Below, piece after piece: positions 47,001-58,059 of a stretch of 64,000 nucleotides of DNA; position 1 is the first letter of the stretch; each line of letters begins with the position of its first letter. Source of the stretch: Bettongia penicillata ogilbyi (Eukaryota > Chordata > Mammalia > Diprotodontia > Potoroidae); assembly GCA_023548195.1 (NCBI GenBank), contig JAJHZJ010000532.1:727452-791451 (forward strand). Direction: 5' to 3'. Both the position numbers and the translations under genes were made by a program. The notes below the pieces were generated by a model. It made no database searches and was not told the DNA's origin. It saw only the letters and a program-made list of their open reading frames with translations.

Positions 47001-47160
47001 GTGGCCAAAAACTGGAAATCAAGGGGATGCCCATCAATTGGGGAATGGCTGAATAAATTATGGTATATGAATGTAATGTAATACGACTGCATTATAAGAA
47101 ATGATGAACAGGAAGACTTCAGAGAGGTCTGGAAAGACTTATATGATCTGAAGCTGAGTG
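44013..47160 (+). pseudogene. L1 ORF2 remnant (endonuclease end, RT, C-terminus)
   Basis: Starts near the end of the endonuclease domain (KIDHVLGHK, SFSDHNAIKI at about 44030-44130). The linker (44318-44599) and the RT entry ([12 protein letters not shown], about 44840) follow. The RT palm runs 45108-45569: [13 protein letters not shown] aligns with the usual DAEKAFDKIQ-type motif A, with the first Asp kept and the second replaced by Gly. The catalytic box reads FTDDMM where active L1s have FADD. The C-terminal part (45887-46414) is Trp- and Lys-rich. A decayed Cys-rich segment (46780-46860, CGRVGTLIHSWWSC) has Ser at one usual Cys position. Frames are broken at several points, including about 44950, 45570 and 46414. 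Not functional. Confidence 0.9.
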
Positions 47161-47591
47161 AAAGGAGCAGAACCAGGAGAACTTTGTGCACAGTATGGTG
47201 TGTGAGAGTTTTTTCTGGTAGACTTGGAAGTTCATTGCAATGCAAGAACTATAAAAAAAAAACTCCCCCATGACCTTTTAAGGCAAAATGCCTTCCCATC
47301 CAGAGAAAGAACTATGGAATTCAACTGCAGAATATAGCAGATCATTTTCTTTTGTATTATGTTTTGGTTTGTTGTATGATTTCTCCCATTCATTTTAATT
47401 CTTCTACACAGCATGACTATAGTGAAAATGTATTTAATAGGAAAGTATGTGTAGAACCTATCTAAAATTGTATGCTGCCTTGGGGAGGGAGGGGGAAGAG
47501 AGGAGAAAAAAAAATATAAGTTATATGGTAGTGATTGTAGAACACTAAAAATAAATAAAATTAATAAATTTTTAGAAAAAAGAAAAAAAAA
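44013..47591 (+). mobile_element. 5'-truncated L1 with target-site duplication
   Basis: A 3.6-kb L1 lacking its 5'UTR, ORF1 and most of the endonuclease. The 3'UTR is about 47150-47575 and ends in an A-rich tail. Flanks gaaaatgagggtact (43998-44012) and gaaaatgagggcact (47592-47606) match at 14 of 15 bases. This is the only element in the window with substantial ORF2 sequence. Confidence 0.93.
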
Positions 47592-47606
47592 GAAAATGAG
47601 GGCACT

Positions 47607-48839
47607 TGCATGTCCCCAAGGAATTTGGGAAGGAGGTCCTCATGGCTTTTCACCAAAGGTTGCTCTGTCAGCCTCAGTGATTTTACCTCTACAACTCAGG
47701 CTTGTTCTACTCACAACACTACCTGAGGCAACCTAAATAGCTTACCTCTTCCAAAAAGTTGCCCTTCCCCACTCCTTTTGATTCAAATTTCGCTGGAGGC
47801 TTCTTGGCTACCTCATTGGCATCTGGTGGCAAGGTCACCAGTACTTCCTACTTTGGAAGAGGTAGGTCTTTCAAACCCAACCTTACCCCCTTATCCTGTC
47901 AGTGTATAAGTATCTGAACAAAAGAAAGAAGCTATAAAGATTTACAGAGTATTAAAAATAGAAATTCTGTCTTTTATCCCATGCAGCTATTGTCTCATTA
48001 TATGCACATCCCAAACATCTGAGTCATATTGTTCACAGATGACAAAGTCCAACTTTCTTATGATGGAATTTAAAGAAAGTGGTTTGAGGATGGCACCACA
48101 TAAGCACATGGCAGGTATGTATGCATGCATCAGAAAAAGAACATATCCCTCCTTTTGTCATGATTTACAGGGGACCCACTTACAGCTGAATAGATATCTG
48201 ATGTAACAATTCGTTGTTCTGACACATATTGCAATCATGATGAGTAGTTGTAATGCATCAGGTTACATTAGCTCAGCCCATAGTCTCATACCATGTAACA
48301 TAAATTGGGTTGAAAAGAGTGACATAACATGACACTGACTTTTAAAAGACCCACACTATTTTACTAGATCACATACCTTTTCTCCATGAATTCCCAATTC
48401 AAAACTCCAGCAGGCAGACAGAAACAGAGTGACTGAGTATCCACAAACCAGCATATTTATCTTACATAGTTTCTCACATTTCTACCTGTAATCAATGATT
48501 TTGTTTCATTTTTATGTTGCAATGCATGAACGACGTTAATGGGCATTTTTTTGTCACCTGAAATAAGATTTTTATCCAGGACCAATCATAAAAGATTCAA
48601 AAGTGTTTTGGATGGTGAAATAAAGATAAAATCTTTAAAATGTTTATTTTTAATTATACATAACTGTTTCATTTGGAACTGTCTCAAAACTGTAATAACT
48701 ACTTTAATCTTACCTTCTCCATGACATTTTTATTCCCTTCAATAACATGTTTTCCTGGAGTATAAAATAAATTAAATAGCCTCCACATACCTTAGCACTG
48801 ATATTGATGGGAAATGAGAATTAAGATTAAGATTTTATA
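47607..48839. other. No gene seen; contains a 13-bp inverted repeat
   Basis: tacctcttccaaa (47743-47755) is exactly complementary to tttggaagaggta (47852-47864), with 96 bases between. Otherwise unique sequence without a coding signal. Confidence 0.5.
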
Positions 48840-48863
48840 ATAATGTTACATATGTAACATTAT
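48840..48863. repeat. Perfect 24-bp palindrome
   Basis: Left half ataatgttacat is followed directly by its exact complement, with no loop. The centre is acatatgt. Confidence 0.95.
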
Positions 48864-49485
48864 AATCATATTGTAATGATAGGCAAACAATTGTCAGTGA
48901 GCATTGACAAAAGTGGTTCATGAAGATTTTTAAAATTTAGTTCTCTACCAATATAGATCCCAACACATCTCATTTTGTTCCTATTTCAGCATTATTTTTC
49001 AAATTTATTATCATACGTTAATATAGCAATCTTCAAACCTAGGAACTTTTTTTGAGGAAGTAATATAAAAATGGGTATTTTCAAAGTGATCTGTGAACTT
49101 TGTAAGGGTTTCATGGAACTGTTTTTCAGTCCAAGTGTTTTTTGTAAAATTACTGATTTTTTTCATATTTTAGATTTGCATAAGGATACTATTCTAAATC
49201 TACTTCTTTTCTTTGATCCAGTTCTTTTCTCCTCTTCATCTAAAGTGGTGTATTTGTTTCCAAGTACAATCAAGAACTGCAACAAAAAGTGTACTCATCT
49301 CAAATATTGCCTATAGCACAAACTATATTATATTTGTTTTTAGCGTGACCCAGTAAAGAAGAAATATTGTAAGACTTCTTAGGAGGTCAATTCCCAGTTT
49401 TTATACCTCATTATTTGTTTATTTTATTATTGCTGTCATTGTAATAATTACTGTTATTTGAAATACCCCTTAGATTTGAGCTGAG
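48864..49485. other. No gene seen
   Basis: AT-rich; short ORFs only. Confidence 0.5.
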
Positions 49486-49489
49486 AACC

Positions 49490-49720
49490 ATGGACCTTTA
49501 GAAACTGAAAGGATCTTAGAAATCTTCTTGCCCAGTCCCTCATTATAGAAGTGAGGAAAATGGAATTATTTCATAAACTGAAAGTATTTAGGATTGACAG
49601 CACTTAGACCAGAGAGTGAACATGTGAGGTGAGAGAGAGAAGTCAAAGTTTGGAACAATGGGTTCTCTGACCCCAAATCTAGCACTATTTTACCATACTA
49701 TCTCTCTTGAGTTTGAGTTG
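49490..49720 (-). mobile_element. MIR-type SINE fragment
   Basis: aaactgaaaggatcttagaa, ccagtccctcattatagaag, gaggaaaatggaa, then a far-diverged tail. Confidence 0.45.
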
Positions 49721-49726
49721 AGCTGG

Positions 49727-49759
49727 ATGTGTGTGTGTGTGTGTGTGTGTGTTTGTGTA
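49727..49759. repeat. (GT)n microsatellite
   Basis: A run of GT dinucleotides, interrupted once near the end. Confidence 0.9.
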
Positions 49760-49894
49760 ATCTACAACTGTTGATGAGATATTTCTCTGCAATACCTTGC
49801 CAACAGTTGGAGATTCTAATCTGGAGTTTAGAAAGAAATGCTTAGTGCTTAAGGCACAGATTTTGAATACTGGCTTTGCTGAACTGACAGTTGA

Positions 49895-50225
49895 AGCCTA
49901 GAGGAAAGACTATTCAATGGCGACATGATAGTTATCATCAAGTATTTGAAAGGCTGTCATGTGGAAAAGGTACTAGATATGTTTAATTTGGCCCCACAGG
50001 GGAAATCCAGGAACAATGAGAAAAATTTAAAAGGGGCCAATTTAAGCTTAATTTCAGGAAAAGCTCCCTAAATACTCAAGCCGTCCAAAAGTAGATGGGC
50101 TGCCCTTAGAGGTAGCAGGTCTCTTCACAGAGGCTTTCAAGTAGAGCCAGACACGCTGAGTTGGACTCCATGATCACTGAAGTCCCTTCCACCTGTCAAA
50201 TTCCATGATTCTGTTCCTAGATTCT
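49895..50225 (+). mobile_element. L3/CR1 LINE 3' end
   Basis: caagtatttgaaaggctgtc, ccaggaacaatgagaaaaat, ccgtccaaaagtagatgggc, ggactccatgatcactgaag. Typical CR1/L3 3' region. Confidence 0.7.
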
Positions 50226-50239
50226 GTGAAGTCGGGGAC

Positions 50240-51300
50240 ATAACAGTGATTGCTAAGGGCAAGAATGTAACCAGAGGGAAAAGAAGGAGGTCGAGGAACC
50301 GGTGAACATGCACCTTCAGTCATTCAGAAAAGGAGCCAGCAAAGAAGAAGGAAAATGTTAAAATAGACAGATTGGAAGACAACCAGGAGAGTATGAAATT
50401 TCAGAAGTCAAAGGAAGAAAGAGTACCCAAGAGGGATGATTCTACTTAGATACATCAATCTGTGTTTTCATGTAGGTACTCCTACCAGGGAAGATTGCTT
50501 CTTCCACCTTATCATTCTGTCAGATTCCTTTCATTTATTCTTCCCATAAACCTTCGATAGTGAATCCTAATGCTCCATGTCTTAGCCCTGTATTTTAGGC
50601 TTTAACTATCTTCCACCTGTCTTGAATTCTGAATACGTGAGCATTCTGCTTTCTTTTCTAATCATGTCCTTGAATATGATTTTTTATCAATCAATCAACA
50701 AGCATATATTAAGTGTCTACACCCTGTGCTAGGTGTCGTGCTGGGTGCTAGGGATATAAGTACAAAAGGGAGATACAAGACTGGAGTTCAGGGATGAAAT
50801 TTGGGCTCGATGTATAGATTTGGGAGGTATCTACAGAGAATTAAGTAAATCCATAAGAAAGTTTTAACATCAGCAAACAAATATAAACAAGGGAAAAAAC
50901 AGAGCACAGGACAGAACCTGGCCAGACCCCTATACTAAGAAGGTCCAAAGGGAAGAAAAACTAATAAAACTAAGGATCAAGGGAAAAAGACTGGTGAATA
51001 GCATGCCATGTTAGAGAAAAGTCATGAAGACTGAAAAGGGGACATGGAGTTTAGCAATGAAAAGATCACTGGCAATTTTTCAAAAAGCACTTCAGTAGTG
51101 ATGGGGTTATAAACTAGATTGTAAGAGGTTGAGAAGAAAGTAGGTGGTCATGAGGTGGAGATGGTATAGACCACCCTTTGTAAGTATTTAGCAGTAAAGA
51201 GGAAGAGAAAATGGCATAAAGAAGCAGCAGATAGCAGAGTCAAGGAAAGTTTCCTTTTGGGAGGACAAGGAAAAACTGAATGTTTGATAGTCATGGGGAA
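50240..51300 (-). mobile_element. L2 LINE pieces, RT region and 3' end
   Basis: Complement of L2 RT sequence at about 50320-50430 (ggagccagcaaagaagaagg, aaccaggagagtatgaaatt). A reverse L2 tail is at 50690-50760 (caatcaatcaacaagcatat, gtgctgggtgctagggat). More RT-side sequence runs to about 51260 (cagaacctggccagacccct). Probably two copies or a rearranged one. Confidence 0.6.
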
Positions 51301-51520
51301 AGGGGGGATGGGGCTGGGAAATGGGCAGGGAGAAAGAGAAAGAGAAGAAGAGACATACAGAAAGGGGAGAGGGACAGAGAGAGGGAGAGAGAGAGGAAGA
51401 GAGAGGGGGGAGGGGGGAAGAGAGGGAGAAAGAGAGACGAAGAGGGAGAGAGGGGGAGGAGGGGGGGAAGAGAGAGACAGACAGACAGACAGAGAAGGAA
51501 AGAGAGAGGATGGAAGATAA
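51300..51520. repeat. Purine-rich (GA/GGA)n low-complexity tract
   Basis: Almost pure A and G on the plus strand with a short CAGA run (about 51475-51492). Open frames on both strands are a by-product. Confidence 0.93.
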
Positions 51521-51699
51521 TATAAAGAGCTGTTGAAGTTGGTAGTGAAGAGGAGGGGAACAATATGCCAGATAAACCTTTTCTCAGTAAAGTAGAAGGT
51601 TGAGATCATGTTTTGAGGTAAAAGAGTAGGGGGGAGGTGGCTTGAAAAAAGTCCAAAACCTTGGAACATTTTCTGTGGGGAGACCAGTAGCATAGCACA

Positions 51700-51945
51700 A
51701 TCAGTTGCTGTTCAGTCAAATTCAACTCTTTGTGACCCCGTTGGAGGGTTTTCTTGGCAAAGATACTGGAGTGATTTGCCATTTCCTTCTCTAAACTCAT
51801 TTTACAGATGAGGAAATGGAGGCAAACAGGATTAAGGGAGGTGCCCAGGGTCAAATAACTAATAAATGTCTGAGGCTGGATTTGAACTCAGGTCAATGAG
51901 TCTTCCTGATTCCAAGCCCTGAGCTCTATCCTACCTGCCTCAGTA
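51700..51945 (-). mobile_element. Mar1-like CORE-SINE
   Basis: Reverse copy: gctgttcagtcaaattcaac, ggttttcttggcaaagatac, attttacagatgaggaaatg, gatttgaactcagg. Confidence 0.9.
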
Positions 51946-51989
51946 AAATCAATAGAGAAAAATTAAAAGATTGCCATGTGCCAGCGAGG

Positions 51990-52100
51990 GTGCACTAATA
52001 AAATTAGCACTTAGCATCTCTGGACCTCAGTTTCAATCAAGTGATAAAATAAGGGATTTAGATTAGATGAACTCTGAAGTCCCTATGATCCAACAACTGA
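51990..52100 (+). mobile_element. MIR-type SINE fragment
   Basis: catctctggacctcagtttc, gataaaataagggatttaga, gatgaactctgaagtcccta. Confidence 0.6.
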
Positions 52101-52955
52101 CTCAGGTGAGGGGTTGAGGATGCCCTCAGGGCAGAGGTAGTAATTGAATTGGACTGGAATGTGGGTAGGGTATTGCATGGGCTAAGGCACAGAAAGTATA
52201 AAGCTCAAGATATTTTTGAGGAACAGAAAGTGGTCCAGCTTTGGTGGTATATAGGGGAAGTACAGGAAAATAGTGGGAGATAAGCCTAGGAAAAAAAGAT
52301 TGGGGTCATAATGTGAAGACCCTTGGACTGATATAAATTTGAAAAAGTCTGGAAGCACCTGATCTCAAGGAAGCAAAGCAAATCTTATTTAGCTATGTGG
52401 CCTTCCCACCCCACCCCCCACAACACAGAACTCAGTAACAACTCTGATTGCTCTCAGTCAGATATTAATTCCTTAGGAACATACATGAAATCAAGTAAAT
52501 GATTTGAACTTTTAACTTCACATGATTGTTCTGATGTCATGTAGATACTGAAATAAACGGATCAGCCTTGAATTACTGCTCTATAATAAAAGAGCTTTCT
52601 GTTATGAGCAGGTTGATTTTTTTAATGTCAGAATGGAAAATTACTTGGACATAAATTGTTTCTTATCCTTATGTGACTTCTAGAGCTGAAGATCAAAATA
52701 CTATTGGACTGACCTTCTATCCCAAACATTAAGGTAAGGTACTTATCCTCACATGTCAAAATGAGACTAATCAATTTCCAGCCCTAAAAGATGGAACAAC
52801 TGATACAGCAGATGAATACTAATTGTTCTGTGTCACTGGAGTGATCCGTCTAAATCAGTCAATGCGCATTCTTCCCCATTATCCCCAGGCCTGACCAAGC
52901 GAACACTCAGCTATATTAAAACTGGTTATAGACACTTAAAGAACCTCATGTTTGT
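52101..52955. other. Mostly unique; candidate regulatory island
   Basis: The left 200 bases may be decayed L2. The part at 52450-52690 has no repeat that I recognise and many homeodomain-like TAAT/ATTA cores. No coding signal. Confidence 0.35.
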
Positions 52956-52959
52956 GGGC

Positions 52960-53540
52960 AGCATGAGAGTCATGGAGGAAGGACTGGCCTAGCCAGAAAG
53001 TCCTGTGTTCAGCTGCTGCCTTGGCTTTTTACTGGCTGTTTGACTTTTAGAAAATTACTTTTCAGCGACCCCAGTAAGTCTCTAGGACTGTGCATTAGAG
53101 ACAAGCTATTGATTTCTCTCCATCTGTGAAGGGAGTTACGTTTCAAGAAGTTCCCCATTCCAGTAAAATTATAGCTCTGTACACTTCCTCTCTAGAGTAT
53201 ATATGTGTGTCTGTCTGTCTGTCTGTCCCTATCTGTCTCACTGTCTCACTCTCTGTTTCTCTCTCTCCTCTCTCTCCTTTTCTCTCCTTCTCTCTCTCTA
53301 CGCATATCTATACATATATACATGTATAATATGTGTATATACATGCATGTATGTGTGTATGAGCTTCCCAACAGTACATACACATTGGTACAACAAACAA
53401 CCAGCCTTAGTCTCCTCTGCTGTAAATGGGGATATTAGCACCTTCTTCCTAAGGTTGCTGGGATGCCTACATAGGATAATATTTGTAAAGTGCTTAGCAC
53501 AGCTTGTAAAGTGCTTGGCACATGGTAGGTGCTACAGAAA
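52960..53540 (+). mobile_element. MIR-type SINE split by microsatellite
   Basis: A degraded head (gtcctgtgttcagctgctgc) lies left of the microsatellite. The right part (tctgctgtaaatggggatat, ggttgctgggatgcctacat, aaagtgcttagcacag) includes a short local duplication of aaagtgctt. Confidence 0.5.
53200..53360. repeat. Compound microsatellite (CTGT, CTCT, ATGT)
   Basis: A (CTGT)n run, then pyrimidine-rich CTCTCT, then TATG/TACA repeats. Confidence 0.9.
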
Positions 53541-53544
53541 TGCT

Positions 53545-53660
53545 CTTTCTTCCCCTTGAGGGCCGGGACTATCTTTTTTCTACCTTTACATTTATAGGGC
53601 TTGGCATATGTCTGGAATATACATGCCTAATAAACGCACATTGATCGTTGCCATGTGTGC
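53545..53660 (+). mobile_element. L2 tail
   Basis: ccttgagggccgggactatc, atagggcttggcatatgtct, taataaacgcacattgatcg. Confidence 0.78.
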
Positions 53661-54579
53661 ATTTGAAGTATTTTGCAAGGTTTGAAGACAAGGGAAGGGC
53701 CCTTCTATTCAATGGGGACAAAGCACTCAGTAATAATCGCTATTCTGAGCTAAATCCTCGTTCGACAATGTTATAGTCTGAGATTAAAACAAATAAAAAA
53801 CAACCTTTTAATTAAGTCTTAGATTCAGCCTCAGGCCTAGCTTGTTTTCCTGGGAGAGTAAATGAGTGGGTCTCCCACAGATCACTCTAACTTCAAAATA
53901 CGTTGTATGAATTTCTTTCTGCATTTTATAAAGTTTCTCTCTACCACATATCCTACAGCTATATAGCGTCTCCCTGGCCTTCGGATACTGTGGAAACCTA
54001 GCTCCTTTCCCCCTAGGATATCCCTGCAAGCCTTTCCTCAAACCAAAAGAATAACCTTTCATCACCTCAGCTCTCTGAAAAGCCTAAAGTAAGCACTCAA
54101 TACAATGGAAGCAATTGCTTGACATCATTCCAGTAAATCCATCTTGCCGGGCAATGCAGCTTGTTTTACTGTAATGGTGTTATTTTGGGATTTATTGGCC
54201 TCCAGCTCTATGGGAAGATAAAGAGCACTTCGGGCAACTGCTCAGTTATGGAGAGTGGGGGGAAGGGGGAAACAGCAAATAGTAAGGAGCTGACTCTCTT
54301 TGTCATTCCTTTCCCTCCCAGTTCCCCGCCTAAATCCCCCCTTGCTTTCCAGACTACTTTGACAAATGGTTTTACACCAGCCCACCCTAAGCTCTTCCAC
54401 ATCAGCTATGCTCACATTTTGAAACTGGACATTTATCCAAGTAAATCTCTTTTGACTAATTTGAATAGAGGAACTATTTTAAAAATTGCAACTGAAATTT
54501 AAATATTGGCAACTCCTCCCCATGTGCCATATTTCTTTTTCTTTTTGTCAAATGGCAGACAGAAACAAAATAGTCTTCC
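53661..54579. other. No gene seen; unique sequence
   Basis: About 0.9 kb without recognised repeats. Frames at 53808-54065 (minus) and 54161-54502 (plus) have no identifiable domain. The part at 54090-54250 has even composition and may be conserved. Confidence 0.4.
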
Positions 54580-54893
54580 TATGTGTGTGTGTTTGTCCTT
54601 TGTTGCCAAAGGAAACCATGCCATCAGAGAAATGATGACATGACTTGCACTTGACTTTGTTTTGAGTGAGTGAAGGCTGTGTAGGTCACCAGCCTCACTT
54701 CTCCTCCAGAGCCATCTGAATCCAGTGACCAGATGGTCTTCAGGATGACTGGAGATGACCCAGGATGAGGCAATTGGGGTTAAGTGACTTGCCCAAGGTC
54801 ATGCAGCTAGTGAGTGTCAAGTGTTTGAGGTGAAATTTTCTGACTCCTGACTCCTGCACTGGTGCTCTATCCTCTGTACCACCTGAATACCCA
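54580..54893 (-). mobile_element. RTE-tailed, tRNA-headed SINE
   Basis: Read on the minus strand: a tRNA-like head (ggtggtacagaggatagagc), a core (ttgggcaagtcacttaaccc), then an RTE-like 3' body (plus-strand view gtgtttgtcctttgttgcca, cctccagagccatctgaatc). A complete composite SINE. Confidence 0.8.
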
Positions 54894-54899
54894 CAATCT

Positions 54900-55140
54900 T
54901 CCTATGTGAGAGACATCATGGAAGATATGGAGAGCACTATGATCCAGGGCCTGGGAGACCTAGACTTGTTCCTTGTTAGGGGATAATTCAGGGGAAGTCA
55001 TTGAACCTCATCATCCTCATCTGTAAAATTTAGGTAATAATGGTTGTAAACCCTTACTTGTGGAGTTGTTCTGAAGCTTGAATAACTTAATGTAGATAAA
55101 GCATTTTGTAAACTTTAGAGTACAATATAAACTTCAACTA
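54900..55140 (+). mobile_element. MIR-type SINE
   Basis: gggcctgggagacctagact, ggggaagtcattgaacctca, tcatctgtaaaatttaggta and taaagcattttgtaaacttt. Confidence 0.75.
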
Positions 55141-55164
55141 CTAATTAGTATAATTCATCTTCAG

Positions 55165-55265
55165 TGTGGTGTGACTTTATGTTTTATTGTATATCCAGCA
55201 TTTTAGCCCAGGGTCTAGCACCAGAGCAGGCACTTAATGAATGCTTATTCATTTCATTGGTTATA
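55165..55265 (+). mobile_element. L2 tail
   Basis: tgtatatccagcattttagc, ccagggtctagcaccagagc, cacttaatgaatgcttattc. Confidence 0.7.
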
Positions 55266-55604
55266 TTGGCATTAGAATCAGAAGACCTAGGATCAAATCT
55301 GAGACCTGGACATTTTTACAATTTATGTGTGTGAAACCTGTAAAAACACCCTACAAAAGTGAGGAGTTACCACCTTTATCACAAAGTGTGGTTTGTTTGG
55401 TTTTTTGAACCACCCCAAGCATAGTAGCTGTGCTTATGTATCGAAAAATCTATTGAATTTGAAAAATGCTTTGAATACCACTCTTCTGCATCTTTTAAAA
55501 ATGAAAAAGAACTCCTTTGTTTACAACTCAGTGACTCACAGCCACATGACACGAAGCACTTTCTATGAAATACTCTTTTCACAACAAAGCTGTTTTGCTG
55601 TTTC
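55266..55604. other. No gene seen
   Basis: Short open frames only; no recognised domain. Confidence 0.45.
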
Positions 55605-55790
55605 AGTTTATGTTGTTTGTCCCTTGTTCTGGAAGAGGACCATGACATCCGGAAGGTGATGCCATGACATGTAAGTGATTTGGATTTAAGTGAGGAAGGG
55701 CTGGGCAAAGTCACCAGCCTCTCTTTCCCCTCTGGAGCCCTCTGGGTCCAGTGGCCAGATATAGATCAGGATGACTGGAGATGGCCCCCT
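55605..55790 (-). mobile_element. RTE-type 3' body
   Basis: gttgtttgtcccttgttctg, gaagaggaccatgacatccg, gtccagtggccagatataga. Same order and strand as the body of the SINE at 54580-54893, without its head. Confidence 0.7.
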
Positions 55791-55794
55791 AACA

Positions 55795-55950
55795 ACACTG
55801 AGCAAAAGAATTATTATCCCCATTTTACAGATAAGGCTTTGAAGCTCCGAGAAGTTAAGGGGCACTTCTGTAGTCATACAGCTTATAAGAGTCAGGGTCA
55901 AGAGCCAGGATTTAAACCCATTTCTGCTAACTTTACTATACTACCTTTGA
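55795..55950 (-). mobile_element. MIR-type SINE
   Basis: Reverse MIR: ttatccccattttacagata, aggctttgaagctccgagaa, gtcatacagcttataagagt. Confidence 0.75.
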
Positions 55951-56153
55951 AGAGCTGTGGTTAGGACAATCACTGGGGTAACAAAATTTATGACTGAAGT
56001 GAGCAGAAAGGAGGGTTTTAATGTGAGGCAGGGCAGAGCTGGGAGCTCAGGATGCTCCATGATGTCAGAATCTCAGGAGAAGGAGGGGAGGACTAGGAAA
56101 TGAAAAAGAGGAGTTCTGACTGGAATATTTCAAATCAGGTGAATTCAAATCAG

Positions 56154-56380
56154 GACAGATTCTTCATGACCCCATTTGGGGTTTTCTTGGCAAAGATACT
56201 AGAGCAGTTTGCCATTTGCTTCTCCAGCTCATTTTACAGATGAGGAAACTGAGGCAAACAAGGTGAAGTGATTTGCCCTGGGTCACACAGTTAGTAAGTT
56301 TCTGAGGCTTGGATTTGAGCTCAGGTCTTCTTGACTCCAGGCTTGTTACTCTATCCACTGCACCACCTAGCTGCCCTGAA
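56154..56380 (-). mobile_element. Mar1-like CORE-SINE
   Basis: Well preserved: catgaccccatttggggttt, ctcattttacagatgaggaa, ctgggtcacacagttagtaa, ctatccactgcaccacctag. Confidence 0.92.
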
Positions 56381-56589
56381 AGCGCTGTACTCTATAATAT
56401 ACAAGTAGCTTCACCAAAGGTTATGCATTTTTTTTTTTGGCTGCACTAACATATGGACATGGTCTTGGGGTGGGTCGCAGTCTGAATTGTCTGTGCTAGT
56501 CATGACCTCCAATGTGTTGGCATTAACACCAACTCACACCATGATATCTAATCTGGGGCATTCACTGCCTCCTGGCACTACATTGTGGT
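56381..56589. other. No gene seen
   Basis: Short unique spacer between two SINEs. Confidence 0.5.
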
Positions 56590-56845
56590 TTAATTGTTCC
56601 ATTGTGTACAACACTATATGATCCCATGGACTTGTCCATGGGGTTTTCTTGGCAAAGATACTGCAGTCATTTGCCATTTCCTTCTCCAGTGTATCCCTAC
56701 TTTGCAGATGAGAAACTAAGGTCGATGGTCATTAAATGACTTGGCCAGGGTCACATAAGTGTCTGAGAGCAGATGTGAACTCAGGAAGAGGAGTCTTCCT
56801 GATATCAAGCCTGGCTTTTAATCTATTGTTCCACCTGGCTGCCTT
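56590..56845 (-). mobile_element. Mar1-like CORE-SINE
   Basis: ggggttttcttggcaaagat, ttgccatttccttctccagt, ggccagggtcacataagtgt, ccacctggctgcctt. Confidence 0.88.
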
Positions 56846-57025
56846 GTCACTGTAGGGAGAGAAAACAATACCTCCATTGTATTTTGGAGGATTATGTTTG
56901 GTTTTTGTTGTTATACCATCAGTACAGTTACAGAAATGCGTAGGACTTACCAATAGAGAGGGATACACAGCTTAACATGCAAATGTCTCTGCTCCTTCTG
57001 GTCAAGATGTATTCTCTGCTCCCGT
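56846..57025. other. No gene seen
   Basis: Unique spacer. Confidence 0.45.
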
Positions 57026-57029
57026 GAGA

Positions 57030-57425
57030 CTAAACTCACTGCTCAATACATGGCATGTTTATTCCTAACTCTTCGCTCTTTTCCATGCTGGTACCAGCCC
57101 CCATGTGGAATGCTCTCTCTGATCCTCTTCCTCTCATCCAGTCCTTTGATCCTGCATTCCCACTTTTCCATGGAGCTTTCCTTGACTATTCTGATTCATA
57201 CTAATGTCTCTTCTACCCAAGAGTTCAAAAGCACTCATCACTAATATTATTCTACATTTATCCCTTTCATCATATAACATTTGGCATTTTCCTCTAATTG
57301 TTTAAAGTAAAGGTTATAATCTTTCCTAGGGAAGAGAAAGTATCATGTCTCATTTACAGTCTCCACAATTCCTTATATAATAGTAAGACCACAGGAGGAA
57401 TTCAGTTAAATGCTTACTGAATTGA
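57030..57425 (+). mobile_element. L2 LINE 3' region
   Basis: ccccatgtggaatgctctct, ggagctttccttgactattc, cctagggaagagaaagtatc, then a decayed tail. Confidence 0.7.
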
Positions 57426-57545
57426 CAGTGGAGGTTTTTAAAAACCAGCATTCATGCTAATTGTACTGGGATGGGTTAGATAGGGTGAGGATGGCCAAAG
57501 GATCAACCAGATGACCTCTCAAGTCAGTTGTAATTGCTTGACATT
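57426..57545 (+). mobile_element. L3/CR1 LINE tail
   Basis: tggaggtttttaaaaaccag, tgaggatggccaaaggatca, ccagatgacctctcaagtca. Confidence 0.5.
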
Positions 57546-58059
57546 GTACTTCAACATGTCCTTATAGCCTTCTTTTTCCAAAGTGCAAGCTCTCCTATAT
57601 TCTCATGTGCCAGATGGCAGTAATAACCTATTTTTAGAACTCTCCAAGGAAGGATACCCCTGCTCTGAGATACTGGCCCTGCAAATCCTCTCTCCAGGAC
57701 ATCAAATGTTATCTCTCAGTTCTTAAAATATCTTCCTCCAGCTTAGAAAACCCTTCTGAGCTCTGCAAATAACTCTTTTCCTCTAGGAAGATAAAGAAAA
57801 AGACATTCAGTCAATAAGAAACAGGACGTCTAATTCTTCACTTCCCCAGACTTCCATTCATGAATGAGTCTGACACTGATTTCTCCTTCAGAGCTATAGA
57901 TGGAAAGGACAGGTAAGGAGAAGGAGAAGGAGAAGGCATAGGGGGAAAGAGTGTGAACTTACCATGTACCACTGTTATTCTATTAGAGCCCCAGAAGTGT
58001 CAAAGTACTTAGAGAGCAAGGGAAGAGCCAGATGATGGAGTGGACCTAGGAATGATCAC
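57546..58059. other. No gene seen
   Basis: Unique sequence with a GGAGAA run at about 57915-57938. Confidence 0.5.

Noticed and set aside
47743..47864. 13-bp inverted repeat as the ends of a DNA transposon
   Set aside because: No flanking duplication and no similarity to a transposon; probably chance.
51148..51693. A 181-codon minus-strand ORF rich in Ser, Leu and Pro
   Set aside because: It reads through the complement of a purine-rich simple repeat; low-complexity product with no domain.
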